Of a stretch of 40,624 bases of DNA, positions 17,483 to 25,030 are shown piece by piece. The notes beneath the pieces are model-generated. The model did no database searches. It had not been told where the DNA came from and saw nothing but the letters and a program-made list of their open reading frames with translations. Each line of letters starts with the position of its first letter. Position 1 is the first letter of the stretch. The position numbers and the translations under genes were made by a program. The stretch is from a virus, in IMG/VR virus record IMGVR_UViG_3300010885_007256, positions 1 through 40,624 of that record. One strand, written 5' to 3'.

Positions 17483-17874
17483 TCGCTTTGACTCCTTAAA
17501 TATCTGACAAATGCTTTCATAGTTCCGCTTGATTCTGGTGAATCTGCATAACGAACCATTAATGGCATGAATTTTGCAATCTTGCTTAGGTCATCTAATT
17601 GAGATTCAACTGGTGACTTCATATTAAGAATGCTGCTACCTGGACCTGGACCAGCATCAACACCTGTAGTAACAGGTTCATCTGGTCTACGAGTTGGTGC
17701 TGTTAGCGGAACTACTTCCGCTAATGGACTAGGTGACTTTGCCATAGGTGCGCCAGCTTGTTCTGCTTGAAATTGCTTTTGCTCACCATAGGCTGCATCA
17801 GGCAATCTTTTTGCTCCTTGTATATCAGTCCTTTTGGAAAACTTTCCAGGACCTGAAGGCTGCATCATTGACAT
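17479..17874 (-). CDS. Small Pro/Ser-rich virion-region protein
   Basis: This 131-residue protein has an unstructured, Pro/Gly/Ser-rich N-terminal two-thirds (GAPMAKSPSPLAEVVPLTAPTR) and a helical C-terminal end (LDDLSKIAKFMPLMVRYADSPES...). It is encoded between the Lys-rich LysM protein and the small 59-residue gene. It could be a linker or small head protein. No family recognised. Confidence 0.6.
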   Translation of the reverse strand: MSMMQPSGPGKFSKRTDIQGAKRLPDAAYGEQKQFQAEQAGAPMAKSPSPLAEVVPLTAPTRRPDEPVTTGVDAGPGPGSSILNMKSPVESQLDDLSKIAKFMPLMVRYADSPESSGTMKAFVRYLRSQSE

Positions 17875-17882
17875 TATTTACC

Positions 17883-19382
17883 CTACTTCTTCTTAATATT
17901 AACCTTTGTTCCAGACCAAATCATTGAGCCCTTCTTATACTTAGGGTCATTCATTAGTTTTGGATTGATTGCTCGTACTTCAGATACTGTAAGCCCAGCA
18001 TTCTTTGCAATACCTGATAAGGTATCACCCTTCTTTACTGTGTATTTAGTGGTAGAACCACCACCACCAACAGATGGCTTAGAAGCTGCACCTGCTGCTG
18101 GACGTGTTTTAGAACCAGCCTTATATGCTGCAGTTCCTGGCACTAAGCTTTCTCCGCCTTTGCCATAACGTAATTTCTTGTTTTGATTTTCTGCCTTTGT
18201 AATCTTTTTGTTAAGTTCGTCCATACGTTGACGACGAGTTTTGCCAACAAGACCCATAGTTGCAAGATTAGCAAGGTTGCTTGCTTGTGTTACAGCACCT
18301 TCTTTAGCTGACATTGGCTTATCACCAAGCTTTGCCTTAAGACGGTTAATTTCTTTAAGGTCTTTGAATGTTGAACCTTTACCAGCGGAAACAACTTCTC
18401 CAGCAACCATAGCTAATGGGAATTTTTTAGCTGCAAACTTAGCTACACGAAATGTACGTGAACTCTTCTTAGCAACCTTTACTGCTTTACCTTCTGGCTT
18501 AGCAGTTGCCCTAGCTTTTTCTGCTTGAGGAGTTTGTGTCTTGCCTTTAGCAGAGTTAGCAAGTGCCTTGTTCTTTGCAGCAACACGTGCCTTTGCTTCT
18601 TCAAGACCTTTAGCCTCGTTACGCTTTAAATCAGCAAGCGTTACACGCTTAGGAGCTTTTGCTTCTGGCTTAGATGCTGCTTTAGCTGCTGGCTTTTCCT
18701 TAAATAGATTTGGATTAGCTGCTTTGGCTGCCTCTGCTGGTGTCTTACCTGCAGCACGAGCTGCTTCGTAAGTTGAAGGTTTAGCACCTGGCTTATTTGA
18801 CTTCCAGTTTCTACGTTCTTCTGGTGTCATCTTTGCCCATGCTGCTTTATTGGCAGCAGATTTTGTCATCTTTGGCGCATCAGCAGTTTTTGCTGGAGCT
18901 TGTGGCTTAGGCGCTGTAGCTTTCTTTGAAGTTGGCTTCTTAGCAGCTGGCTTCTTTGTGTCTGACATAATTTCTTCAGCACGAGCTTTAGATACAACCT
19001 TGCCATTTTCTACAAAAGACTTACCTTTAGCTGAAACGGTTGACTTCTTAGTCGTTGGCTTCTTAGGCGCTTCTGCTTCTGCAGGAGTAGCCTTCTTGCC
19101 ACCGTACTCACCAAATTCATCCCGCATGCTAGAACGAAACTTTTCACGTGCTGTTTTTTGAGTAGCTTCGTAATCAGATTTCTTGAGATATGCGTTTTTG
19201 CCAAGGTCTGTCTTAGCAGATTCTGAAACTTCTTTAGCAACAATTCTATCTTCGGCACTAATTTTTAACTTAGGGTCACGTTTTGCTGCTTGTTTCTTAC
19301 CAGGAAATGCTGCCTTAGCAGCAGGTTTGGCAGCCTGCTTTGCCTGCCGATACTTTCGTGTGGTTGCCTTTTTGGCTGCCAT
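17883..19382 (-). CDS. Lys/Ala-rich protein with C-terminal LysM domain
   Basis: The first ~430 residues of this 499-residue protein are dominated by Lys, Ala, Pro and Thr (for example KKPTTKKSTVSAKGK, PAAKKPTSKKATAPK), giving a strongly positive, histone-H1-like composition. The last 55 residues contain a complete LysM domain (YTVKKGDTLSGIAKNAGLTV then INPKL). A DNA-compatible tail joined to a peptidoglycan-binding module fits a virion protein packed with DNA and delivered to the cell wall. The gene is located between portal and the large virion proteins. The functional reading is inference; the LysM call is firm. Confidence 0.7.
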   Translation of the reverse strand: MAAKKATTRKYRQAKQAAKPAAKAAFPGKKQAAKRDPKLKISAEDRIVAKEVSESAKTDLGKNAYLKKSDYEATQKTAREKFRSSMRDEFGEYGGKKATPAEAEAPKKPTTKKSTVSAKGKSFVENGKVVSKARAEEIMSDTKKPAAKKPTSKKATAPKPQAPAKTADAPKMTKSAANKAAWAKMTPEERRNWKSNKPGAKPSTYEAARAAGKTPAEAAKAANPNLFKEKPAAKAASKPEAKAPKRVTLADLKRNEAKGLEEAKARVAAKNKALANSAKGKTQTPQAEKARATAKPEGKAVKVAKKSSRTFRVAKFAAKKFPLAMVAGEVVSAGKGSTFKDLKEINRLKAKLGDKPMSAKEGAVTQASNLANLATMGLVGKTRRQRMDELNKKITKAENQNKKLRYGKGGESLVPGTAAYKAGSKTRPAAGAASKPSVGGGGSTTKYTVKKGDTLSGIAKNAGLTVSEVRAINPKLMNDPKYKKGSMIWSGTKVNIKKK

Positions 19383-19400
19383 GATTATCCTTTACTTAAA

Positions 19401-19724
19401 TTACTTAGTGCGACGAATGATTGATTCAGCTCGCGATAATGTACGTTTGCGGTCTGCGATTCGACGTGCCTGCATTTGCTTTGTTTCTTTATCAGATAAA
19501 CTTGTTGCACCTTTAGGGATAGTAAAAAGTGTATCTGCAGTTTTAGGGCTTTGTGCTAATTTACCAAATGCTATTCCTTGGCTAGGTGTCATTGGAAATT
19601 TATATGAAGTATTTGGATTATAATTATTTGGTCCTTCTACCTTAACTTTTTTAGCCATTGTCTTTTTCTTAGCGGTAGATGATGCAACTACCTTTTTAGG
19701 TGCTGGCTTTTTTGCTTTTGCCAT
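19401..19724 (-). CDS. Small basic protein near portal
   Basis: This 107-residue protein has a Lys/Ala/Pro N-terminus (AKAKKPAPKKVVASSTAKKK), a middle segment NNYNPNTSYKFPMTPSQGIAFGKLAQSPKTAD and an Arg-rich C-terminal helix (RRIADRKRTLSRAESIIRRTK). It resembles its neighbours in composition and is probably a DNA-contacting virion protein. It is co-directional with the portal gene, separated from the 49-residue gene by 8 nt. No family recognised. Confidence 0.6.
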   Translation of the reverse strand: MAKAKKPAPKKVVASSTAKKKTMAKKVKVEGPNNYNPNTSYKFPMTPSQGIAFGKLAQSPKTADTLFTIPKGATSLSDKETKQMQARRIADRKRTLSRAESIIRRTK

Positions 19725-19732
19725 TGTTATCC

Positions 19733-19882
19733 TTACTTAAGTTTGTTTTTGCTACCCTTGATTGTCTTAGGTGCCTTTGCTACGTCAACTTGACCTAGAC
19801 CAATGCCTTTTCCTGCTGGCTTCTTGCCCATGATTGCTGAGCTTGTTGGTGCTTTTGTCATCTTTCCTTGCTTTCCGAACAT
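19733..19882 (-). CDS. 49-residue basic protein
   Basis: This short gene (MFGKQGKMTKAPTSS...) is Gly/Lys-rich and starts 13 nt after the portal gene, with AAGGAGAA as ribosome site. The composition (KKPAGKGIGLGQVDVAKAPK) matches the neighbouring basic proteins rather than random sequence. Function unknown. Confidence 0.6.
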   Translation of the reverse strand: MFGKQGKMTKAPTSSAIMGKKPAGKGIGLGQVDVAKAPKTIKGSKNKLK

Positions 19883-19895
19883 TTTTTCTCCTTGT

Positions 19896-21653
19896 TTATG
19901 CTGGTATTTGACGAGTTACTCTTGCTGCAAGATTTGGGTTTCCACCGCCAGTTAGACCTGCAAGAAGTTCTTGCATTGCTGGACGTTGTTGTTGGAATTC
20001 TGGCGCACCCGCGCCACCCATACCCTGTTCTGGACCTGCGCCCATTCCAGATGCTTCTGGCATCTGAGGTTGTGCTGGTTCTGGCTTGAACGCTTTGGCA
20101 ACCGCGTCTTCTAACGAGGTACCCTTTTTACGTTCGGCAATAACTGCAGCCATTTTTTCAACAATCTTCATTGGGTCTTGACCTTGCATTACCATTTGTG
20201 GAATTGCTTGAGCCATTGATGCAACTGACGCCTTGAGGGAGTCACGCATCTCTTCAATATCAATTGCTCGCTCTTCTTCTCCAGCATTGAGCGAAATCGG
20301 TAGATTGCGACGTAGCATCCCACGAGAGATTAGCTTGTCACCACGAGCTTGTAGACCCCAGACAAGTGCTCGGTTAGGGTCTAGACCTGCCATTAATCCG
20401 TATTCAACAGTAACTCCATAGTTACCTATGATGTCAGATGATGGCTTGTACTTTAACTTGTATGGAACTCCATTTGCTGTAGCAGATACTTCACGTGTTA
20501 TGTTCTCGAAGAATGCTTCGTCTGTAGCAAATGCTAGTGAAATTGCTTGACCAATTGCTTCGCCAAGTACTGATTGAATAACTTTAATCTGTGAATCAAA
20601 TCCAGCCATAAGTGCCTTGACACCTTGACCAGTAACGATAGAACCTTCAGCTTGACCTGCACGTGCCTGTGGGAAACGAGTTCCCAACTTCATTTCATCG
20701 GCTAGGACATTGTTTTCCGCAAACGCGAACTGAGGTACATCCAGATTAATACGACGAATTTTCTCAGGGGAGTTAGAACGAATAACTGAATCAGGACCAA
20801 CGGAAAGCTGAGTAACGTCATTAGGCAAAGCAAGAGGAGCTTCAACAGATTTTTGGACAGCTTCCATAGTAAGGAGAGCCAAACGTGCTTTCGCCGCGTA
20901 GACTGGTAGTACGTCGTCGAATGACCCTCGGACTTCGCCATCAAGCGAAGGACGCTGAGCAATTGCAACTGGGACTTTACCGATTTTGTTTTCTGTTTGT
21001 GCAAGTACTATTCCTCCACGTTCTGGAATAAACATGACTGTTTGCTTCTTGTCTGACCAACGTACAACTTCAAGTAGCTGGTTGCTATCTCCACGAGAGA
21101 ATGCACCTGTTTGTAGAATTTGATTAGCGTACTCAGGGAACTGAGCTGCTAAATCTCCCGCCTTACGATAGTAAGAACGAGCATAAACTTGGACATCGCC
21201 AAATCTATCAACGTCATAGTATGCACCCATGGAATTTTCAACATGGATGTGAGGACGTTTTTCTTTAAAGTTAGGTTCTACACGGAATACAACAAATCCG
21301 TATGTTGCCAACTGGTCTGCGCCACGCAGTAGTTCCGTTCCAAGACGAGATGATGCTACGTAGTAATTAGCAATCTTAGTTCTCTTGTCAGCCTTGGTAC
21401 GCTGGTTATCATCGAGAGATGAATCGCCAGCAGCAGTAATGGTAGGTAGAACACCAGCTTGCTCAGATACATCACGAGCTACAACGTCGATAAGGTTAGC
21501 AATAATTGGTCGTGACCAATTTCCTTCTGGAAGCAACCCTTTGAATACTTGGTCTGCTTGTCCAGCACGAACTAAGGCAACATCGCGCATGCGCCTGTCG
21601 CGCTCGGAGTTTCTAGCTTTTAACTGTTCAAAAGCTTGTACAAGTTCTTTCAT
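19896..21653 (-). CDS. Portal protein
   Basis: This 585-residue protein lies directly after terL. Its N-terminal helical part with NWSRPIIANLIDVVARDVSEQAG, the central RGADQLATYGFVVFRVEPNF strand region and the long stem-helix region ending in Pro/Gln/Gly-rich sequence (about the last 90 residues) are typical of portal rings. The ring sits at one capsid vertex, docks terminase and carries DNA in and out. The length is within the normal range for short-tailed phage portals. Position and shape give good support, although no short diagnostic motif exists for the family. Confidence 0.85.
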   Translation of the reverse strand: MKELVQAFEQLKARNSERDRRMRDVALVRAGQADQVFKGLLPEGNWSRPIIANLIDVVARDVSEQAGVLPTITAAGDSSLDDNQRTKADKRTKIANYYVASSRLGTELLRGADQLATYGFVVFRVEPNFKEKRPHIHVENSMGAYYDVDRFGDVQVYARSYYRKAGDLAAQFPEYANQILQTGAFSRGDSNQLLEVVRWSDKKQTVMFIPERGGIVLAQTENKIGKVPVAIAQRPSLDGEVRGSFDDVLPVYAAKARLALLTMEAVQKSVEAPLALPNDVTQLSVGPDSVIRSNSPEKIRRINLDVPQFAFAENNVLADEMKLGTRFPQARAGQAEGSIVTGQGVKALMAGFDSQIKVIQSVLGEAIGQAISLAFATDEAFFENITREVSATANGVPYKLKYKPSSDIIGNYGVTVEYGLMAGLDPNRALVWGLQARGDKLISRGMLRRNLPISLNAGEEERAIDIEEMRDSLKASVASMAQAIPQMVMQGQDPMKIVEKMAAVIAERKKGTSLEDAVAKAFKPEPAQPQMPEASGMGAGPEQGMGGAGAPEFQQQRPAMQELLAGLTGGGNPNLAARVTRQIPA

Positions 21654-21657
21654 GGAA

Positions 21658-23547
21658 TCACAATCTCGCTATTCGCTGCGCTGCAGCTAAGTCATCTAAG
21701 TTGACAATGTACCTAGATTCAATCTCATGACGAGGTGTGAATTCGTTTTTGAGGAAGTTGGGTACATTCGCTGAAGTAAGTAAAACATCACGGGCTACGA
21801 TTTCACAGAACCATAACGCCATTACGGCGTCCATCTTTAATCGCTTGCCCTGTACTCCTGGTTGCCAGGTTACAAGTTGTTCTATTAACTTTTTAATATG
21901 TTCATTTCTTGAAGAATCAGGCAACTCAATTATGTTGTCACCTGCATGCTTCAAGTTGTTATTGGTACCGTCTCGCTTAACTACGGTTCCAAATAACGGA
22001 GCCAGAGAGGCTACGCCAAACTCTGGGTCTTGCTTATTATTACCAGTATAATGTGGTCGGTAATTAATACCACGTGTAGCGAGGAAGTTTCTAATTTCCT
22101 CGTCTTGTGTTAAGAAAAGCTGAAAAGCATTTGATTCCACAATGACAGTATGCGGTTTGTAAGCATCTGTCCATTCTTTTATCAAAGAGCGAATTGCTGC
22201 AGGTGTTGGGGCTGTCATGACGTGAACGTCCATGACGTAGCGTTTGTGTGTTCTGCGGTCAACTGCGTAAGCTACAGCTGCGGTGTCGCCAGACATCGCT
22301 GGGTCGATACCAATAACGCGATAGAAGTTCTGTGCATTATCAGGATGACCCGCTGCGCCTGCAATCAAAGCACCCGATTTTCTCATTCCATTGACTGCGC
22401 CTCTGACGCATGTCGGGTCGAAGATTGCATTCTCCGCGATATCGAGATTTTGGTAAACCAAGGACCACTTGGAAGGACCAGCCTCGTTGCGAACCGCCGT
22501 TAAGCGTTCGCCTGTCCATCGGTCAAAGTTCCCATTTTCGTCAGGCACATCAGTGTCTGTGAGGGGTTGCTCTGATTTTGCCCAAAGAGTTTTCCAATCC
22601 TTTGGATTGTCAGCGTACTGAAGTACTGCTGGCATGGACAAATATGACCACGGAAGGACACCGTCCGTGTAATGCGTTGAGTTGCGAAGTTCTTTATATA
22701 AGTCAACTGCTGATACGCGAGTACCAACAACAAGAAGCTGACCACCACCTGGTGGAAGGCGGGAGGCAACTTCTTGTCTAATCCATTCTTGTTGCTTAGC
22801 CCATTCATTGGCGTTAGACAACGTCACAACGTCGTCTAGCACAATTAAATCTGCACGTGCTCCATAGACCTGACCGCCCATACCGATAGCTTCAACGGTT
22901 GGGTCTTTAGCGTCATTGTCGCGGATATCTCCGCCAAGGTAAATCTTGTTAGCCGACCACTGGTCGGCGGTTGCTTTGTAACCATCTGCTGGTCCAAAAG
23001 CTGCCTGTAGGTCAGCGTACCGAGGATGTGTCAGTCGCTGCTTAATAGCGTAAAGAAACTTCTTAGCCTGCTCCTGGGTTTTCGAAATAACGATAACCGA
23101 GATATTAGGGTTCTTGACGATACGGTAGGTCACGTAGTTAATCGTAATGGTCATAGTCTTGGCGTGGTTTGGTGGTATGTTTACCAACAAACGAGCTAGA
23201 CCAGCCGAGCCTTTTTCGTAGGTCATAGCTGGGTCAATCCAGCGGGGCTCTCGACCTTCTAGCATATCGACCACGTTAAGCATGTGGTCCCAGACTTTGG
23301 CACCAAGATATTTCTCGGAGAACTCGGCGAAATCTGAAAGATTCGTCCGAGCATCTTCTGCCAAATCGGCTGTTCTAAACCGAGCATTATCTATAAAGGC
23401 AGCGAAGCCTTGAGCTTCGCGCCGTTGGGTGTCATACCAAGAACGACTTCTACCAATAACTTTTAGAGAATCGGCGATGGTGCGCCCTTGGCGTACCAAG
23501 TCGATAAGTTCTTTACGTGCCTCTTCTGGGGTTAAGTTTCTTTCCAA
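21658..23547 (-). CDS. terL: Terminase large subunit with N-terminal HTH-like segment
   Basis: This 629-residue packaging motor shows an ATPase domain with a Walker A-like IPPNHAKT (124-131) and Walker B LIVLDD (234-239), followed by VVGTRVSA. The nuclease domain has GIDPAMSGDTA (D415) and IVESNAF (E471). Residues ~8-55 (RKELIDLVRQGRTIADSLKVIGRSRSWYDTQRR) read as a helix-turn-helix of the small-terminase sort, and no separate small terminase gene is visible. The start is a TTG, supported by GGAG five bases upstream; the ATG ten bases upstream is in another frame. ATP-driven DNA translocation and cleavage into headful or cohesive-end genomes is the expected job. Confidence 0.92.
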   Translation of the reverse strand: MERNLTPEEARKELIDLVRQGRTIADSLKVIGRSRSWYDTQRREAQGFAAFIDNARFRTADLAEDARTNLSDFAEFSEKYLGAKVWDHMLNVVDMLEGREPRWIDPAMTYEKGSAGLARLLVNIPPNHAKTMTITINYVTYRIVKNPNISVIVISKTQEQAKKFLYAIKQRLTHPRYADLQAAFGPADGYKATADQWSANKIYLGGDIRDNDAKDPTVEAIGMGGQVYGARADLIVLDDVVTLSNANEWAKQQEWIRQEVASRLPPGGGQLLVVGTRVSAVDLYKELRNSTHYTDGVLPWSYLSMPAVLQYADNPKDWKTLWAKSEQPLTDTDVPDENGNFDRWTGERLTAVRNEAGPSKWSLVYQNLDIAENAIFDPTCVRGAVNGMRKSGALIAGAAGHPDNAQNFYRVIGIDPAMSGDTAAVAYAVDRRTHKRYVMDVHVMTAPTPAAIRSLIKEWTDAYKPHTVIVESNAFQLFLTQDEEIRNFLATRGINYRPHYTGNNKQDPEFGVASLAPLFGTVVKRDGTNNNLKHAGDNIIELPDSSRNEHIKKLIEQLVTWQPGVQGKRLKMDAVMALWFCEIVARDVLLTSANVPNFLKNEFTPRHEIESRYIVNLDDLAAAQRIARL

Positions 23548-23845
23548 GTCATCTCCAGTACCTGTAGGGGTCTACAAGAGGATAGACAGAGGTATCCCCA
23601 CATAAGCATATTTACCAAACTAAGCAGGCGTTAAGCCTGCGTCTAAGGCTCAGTGGAACTTCGCCTTTATACTTATATAGGGGTCTAGAGAGTCGGCGTG
23701 TCTCAATAGCATTTGGAAATTATTTTTAGTTATTTTATATAACCGCAGGTCAGCAGCTGTTTCTGGTGAAAATATTTTAGGTGATAGTGGGGGGCGGGTG
23801 GGGGGTGGGGTTAAAAACCCTAGGGGTCGGCAGGGGCGGACGCAC
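23548..23845. promoter_or_regulatory. Non-coding leader upstream of terL: hairpin, G-runs, repeated octamer
   Basis: About 300 bp of non-coding sequence lie between terL and the small minus-strand unit. It holds a perfect 6-bp hairpin (GCAGGC-GTTAA-GCCTGC, 23624-23640), an A/T-rich tract (23720-23745), three TAGGGGTC octamers (23565-23572, 23678-23685, 23821-23828) and a strong G-quadruplex motif (23789-23810). Position beside terL suits a late promoter and/or packaging site. No convincing sigma-70 promoter was found, which would be expected if the phage sigma-like factor reads it. A 76-codon frame here is G-run driven and not credited. Confidence 0.5.
23789..23810 (+). other. G-quadruplex motif
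   Basis: Four G-runs of 6, 3, 6 and 4 bases are separated by single bases C, T and T. This is a textbook intramolecular G4 pattern with one-base loops, and lies on the plus strand (the template for the minus-strand units on either side). Confidence 0.75.
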
Positions 23846-23869
23846 AAAAAAAGGGGCAAGGGTTGCCCC
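23846..23869 (-). terminator. Intrinsic terminator of the short minus-strand unit
   Basis: On the minus strand a 7-bp GC-rich stem (GGGGCAA/TTGCCCC) with a CCC loop is followed immediately by seven T residues. This is a classic rho-independent terminator that would stop transcription coming from the 88- and 38-residue genes before it reaches terL. Confidence 0.85.
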
Positions 23870-23953
23870 CTGCCCCGCATGAATTACGCCTGCGTAGGTG
23901 AGCCCCTCCCCCACTCCATGGTGTGGAGCGAGAGAGAGGCTTGACTATCTGTA

Positions 23954-23967
23954 GAGGGTTAACCCTC
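23954..23967. repeat. Perfect 14-bp palindrome
   Basis: GAGGGTTAACCCTC reads the same on both strands and covers the stop codon of the 38-residue gene. It could be an operator or protein-binding site; nothing else was found to explain it. Confidence 0.5.
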
Positions 23968-24075
23968 GTCTATCCATCCGTCCCGTTCAATGTCGGGCTC
24001 GCATACGCATCTACTTGGTTGGACGTTGATGCGCCCACACGTTGGACACGTTCTGAATTGTCCCTTGTCACTCAT
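23959..24075 (-). CDS. 38-residue zinc-knuckle-like protein
   Basis: This short gene encodes MSDKGQFRTCPTCGRI..., with cysteines at 10, 13, 23 and 25 (CPTCG then RCVCEPD) that could hold one zinc. The ATG overlaps the upstream gene stop as ATGA, the same coupling used throughout this genome, and an intrinsic terminator follows. The protein is likely a small regulator or nucleic-acid-binding factor. Although short, the cysteine spacing and overlap make it believable. Confidence 0.65.
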   Translation of the reverse strand: MSDKGQFRTCPTCGRINVQPSRCVCEPDIERDGWIDEG

Positions 24076-24338
24076 GCGCTCACCCGCTTGAGAACTACGC
24101 GAAGGTTACTCGCGACGATACTTAACTCACGCACTCCGAAGCTTTCGACTACGTCGAACACGATACCGACCTTGCCTTTACCTAGTGGAACTAGGTCACC
24201 TAGTTGAGCATACTTGAGCGAGGTTAATTCGAAATCTGGTACATGGTCGAGCGAAGGTACGTTATAGAAACTCTTAACTTCGTTAACTTCATCCTTGAGA
24301 TTTACTAGTAAATCATCGTGTGTCCATGCTGTAATCAT
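24072..24338 (-). CDS. Hypothetical protein of the short minus-strand unit
   Basis: This 88-residue protein starts best at the ATG at 24338, which lies 7 nt after the AACCGAAAGG ribosome site; an ATG two codons upstream would be 1 nt from it. Sequence: DDLLVNLKDEVNEVKSFYNV, then YAQLGDLVPLGKGKVGIVFDVVESFGVRELSIV, suggesting a small alpha/beta fold with an SH3-like strand region. No family is recognised. It has its own promoter (24390-24418) and is divergent from the early unit, a location where phages often keep a control gene. Confidence 0.7.
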   Translation of the reverse strand: MITAWTHDDLLVNLKDEVNEVKSFYNVPSLDHVPDFELTSLKYAQLGDLVPLGKGKVGIVFDVVESFGVRELSIVASNLRVVLKRVSA

Positions 24339-24344
24339 CTTCAT

Positions 24345-24608
24345 GCCTTTCGGTTAATTCAACCAACCCAGCGCTGATTGAATGACACCAGAATACACGA
24401 CCAGCCCCAGCATGTCAAATTCAGACGGACAGGAGGCGTGTCTTGAGCCTATCGTCATGTCATACATACATGAACACCCATCCACATACACATCGGCACA
24501 TACACACACGCGCAGGGACATGCCTGCATGCATACGGATGGATGACAGTTCACGCGGATTGGTTACTAACAGGCGGGCGCCGTGATGCAGGCGCTACGCG
24601 CATCTCAA
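24345..24608. other. Divergent intergenic region (non-coding)
   Basis: This spacer separates the leftward short unit from the rightward early unit. It is rich in CATACA/CACATA-type words (24465-24515), with direct ACATAC and CATGCATAC runs, and GGCG-rich words near 24573-24600. It contains the leftward promoter described separately. A rightward promoter for the early genes must lie in or near here but I could not choose one with confidence. The repeat-rich, divergent setting would also suit a replication origin; that is speculation. A 67-codon frame through it looks like chance. Confidence 0.5.
24390..24418 (-). promoter_or_regulatory. Sigma-70-like promoter for the short minus-strand unit
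   Basis: On the minus strand TTGACA (24418-24413, perfect -35) is followed after exactly 17 bases by TATTCT (24395-24390). The predicted start of transcription is about 45 nt before the ATG at 24338. This is the best host-type promoter found in the window. Confidence 0.75.
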
Positions 24609-24640
24609 GATAGCAAAGCAAAGCTTTGCATTATTAAGGA
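24609..24640 (+). promoter_or_regulatory. Early leader element, copy A
   Basis: GATA is followed by a 7-bp stem (GCAAAGC, AAA loop, GCTTTGC; 24613-24629), then ATTATTA and an AAGGAG ribosome-type run. Copies B and C keep the frame GATA-GCANAGC-AAA-GCTNTGC-AT but change the middle base pair together, here A-T. Copy A is the first element of the early unit. A conserved loop and covarying stem suggest a structured RNA leader or an inverted-repeat protein site. Similar in concept to the start-associated and extended start-associated sequences of cluster K mycobacteriophages; no direct homology is claimed. Confidence 0.75.
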
Positions 24641-24680
24641 GTGACCAGCCAAAATTTGGTTGGCAGATTGGAGAAAAGTT

Positions 24681-24854
24681 ATGAACGGTTATGGACTCTA
24701 TTGGGGAGACTTCCTTGCAATTGGGATTCTCTTCAGCGTGATTGGCATCCTACTCGTGGCTCTTGCATGGGACTACGTGGACATCAAGATAGCAGACCGT
24801 AGGTCTGCAGATATAGAGAAGCACTGGGCAACAACGATTCGAGAGGAACGATAA
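24681..24854 (+). CDS. Small single-pass membrane protein
   Basis: The best start is the ATG at 24681, with GGAGA six bases upstream; a TTG at 24660 is less likely. The 57-residue protein has one hydrophobic helix (about residues 8-29, DFLAIGILFSVIGILLVALAW) followed by a charged tail (YVDIKIADRRSADIEKHWATTIREER). It is the first gene of the early unit, and its stop overlaps the next ATG (TAATG). Host takeover or superinfection-exclusion roles are possible for small early membrane proteins, but no specific function can be assigned. Confidence 0.65.
   Translation: MNGYGLYWGDFLAIGILFSVIGILLVALAWDYVDIKIADRRSADIEKHWATTIREER
24788..24815 (+). repeat. Possible diverged leader hairpin inside the first early gene
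   Basis: GATA, then a 7-bp stem (GCAGACC, GTA loop, GGTCTGC; 24792-24808), then AGATATA. This has the same layout as the three leader elements but lies in coding sequence, so it may be chance or a fourth, altered copy. Confidence 0.35.
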
Positions 24855-25030
24855 TGGATTACAAAGTAAAACTCAACTGGCAAGAAGACGAGTTCGCATC
24901 TCGCGGAACAACCTACTTCGTAGAGTTCCTGAAGATGGATGACACTTCTCTAGGAGAAGTGGATGGCAACTCATGGCAAGAAGTATTCACCAAAGCGGTG
25001 AATTACCTACAAGAGATAGGAGAAATCTAA
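24854..25030 (+). CDS. Small early protein, unknown
   Basis: This 58-residue protein (MDYKVKLNWQEDEFASRG...) is acidic and probably alpha/beta. Its ATG and stop each overlap the neighbouring genes as TAATG, an unbroken chain. The segments TTYFVEFLKMDDTSLGEVDG and SWQEVFTKAVNYLQEIGEI look like a short strand-helix fold. No family is recognised. Confidence 0.7.
   Translation: MDYKVKLNWQEDEFASRGTTYFVEFLKMDDTSLGEVDGNSWQEVFTKAVNYLQEIGEI

Noticed and set aside
19183-19623. 146-codon plus-strand frame near portal
   Set aside because: Antisense to the Lys/Ala-rich LysM gene and the 107-residue basic gene, whose codon bias opens this frame.
23650-23880. 76-codon minus-strand frame next to terL
   Set aside because: It runs through the G-rich tract and the intrinsic terminator, is Pro/Arg/Leu-rich as expected of poly-C sequence, has no ribosome site and no overlap with a neighbour.
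24382-24585. 67-codon plus-strand frame in the divergent gap
   Set aside because: It covers the leftward promoter, has His/Thr repeats arising from CACA-type DNA and no ribosome site; treated as non-coding.
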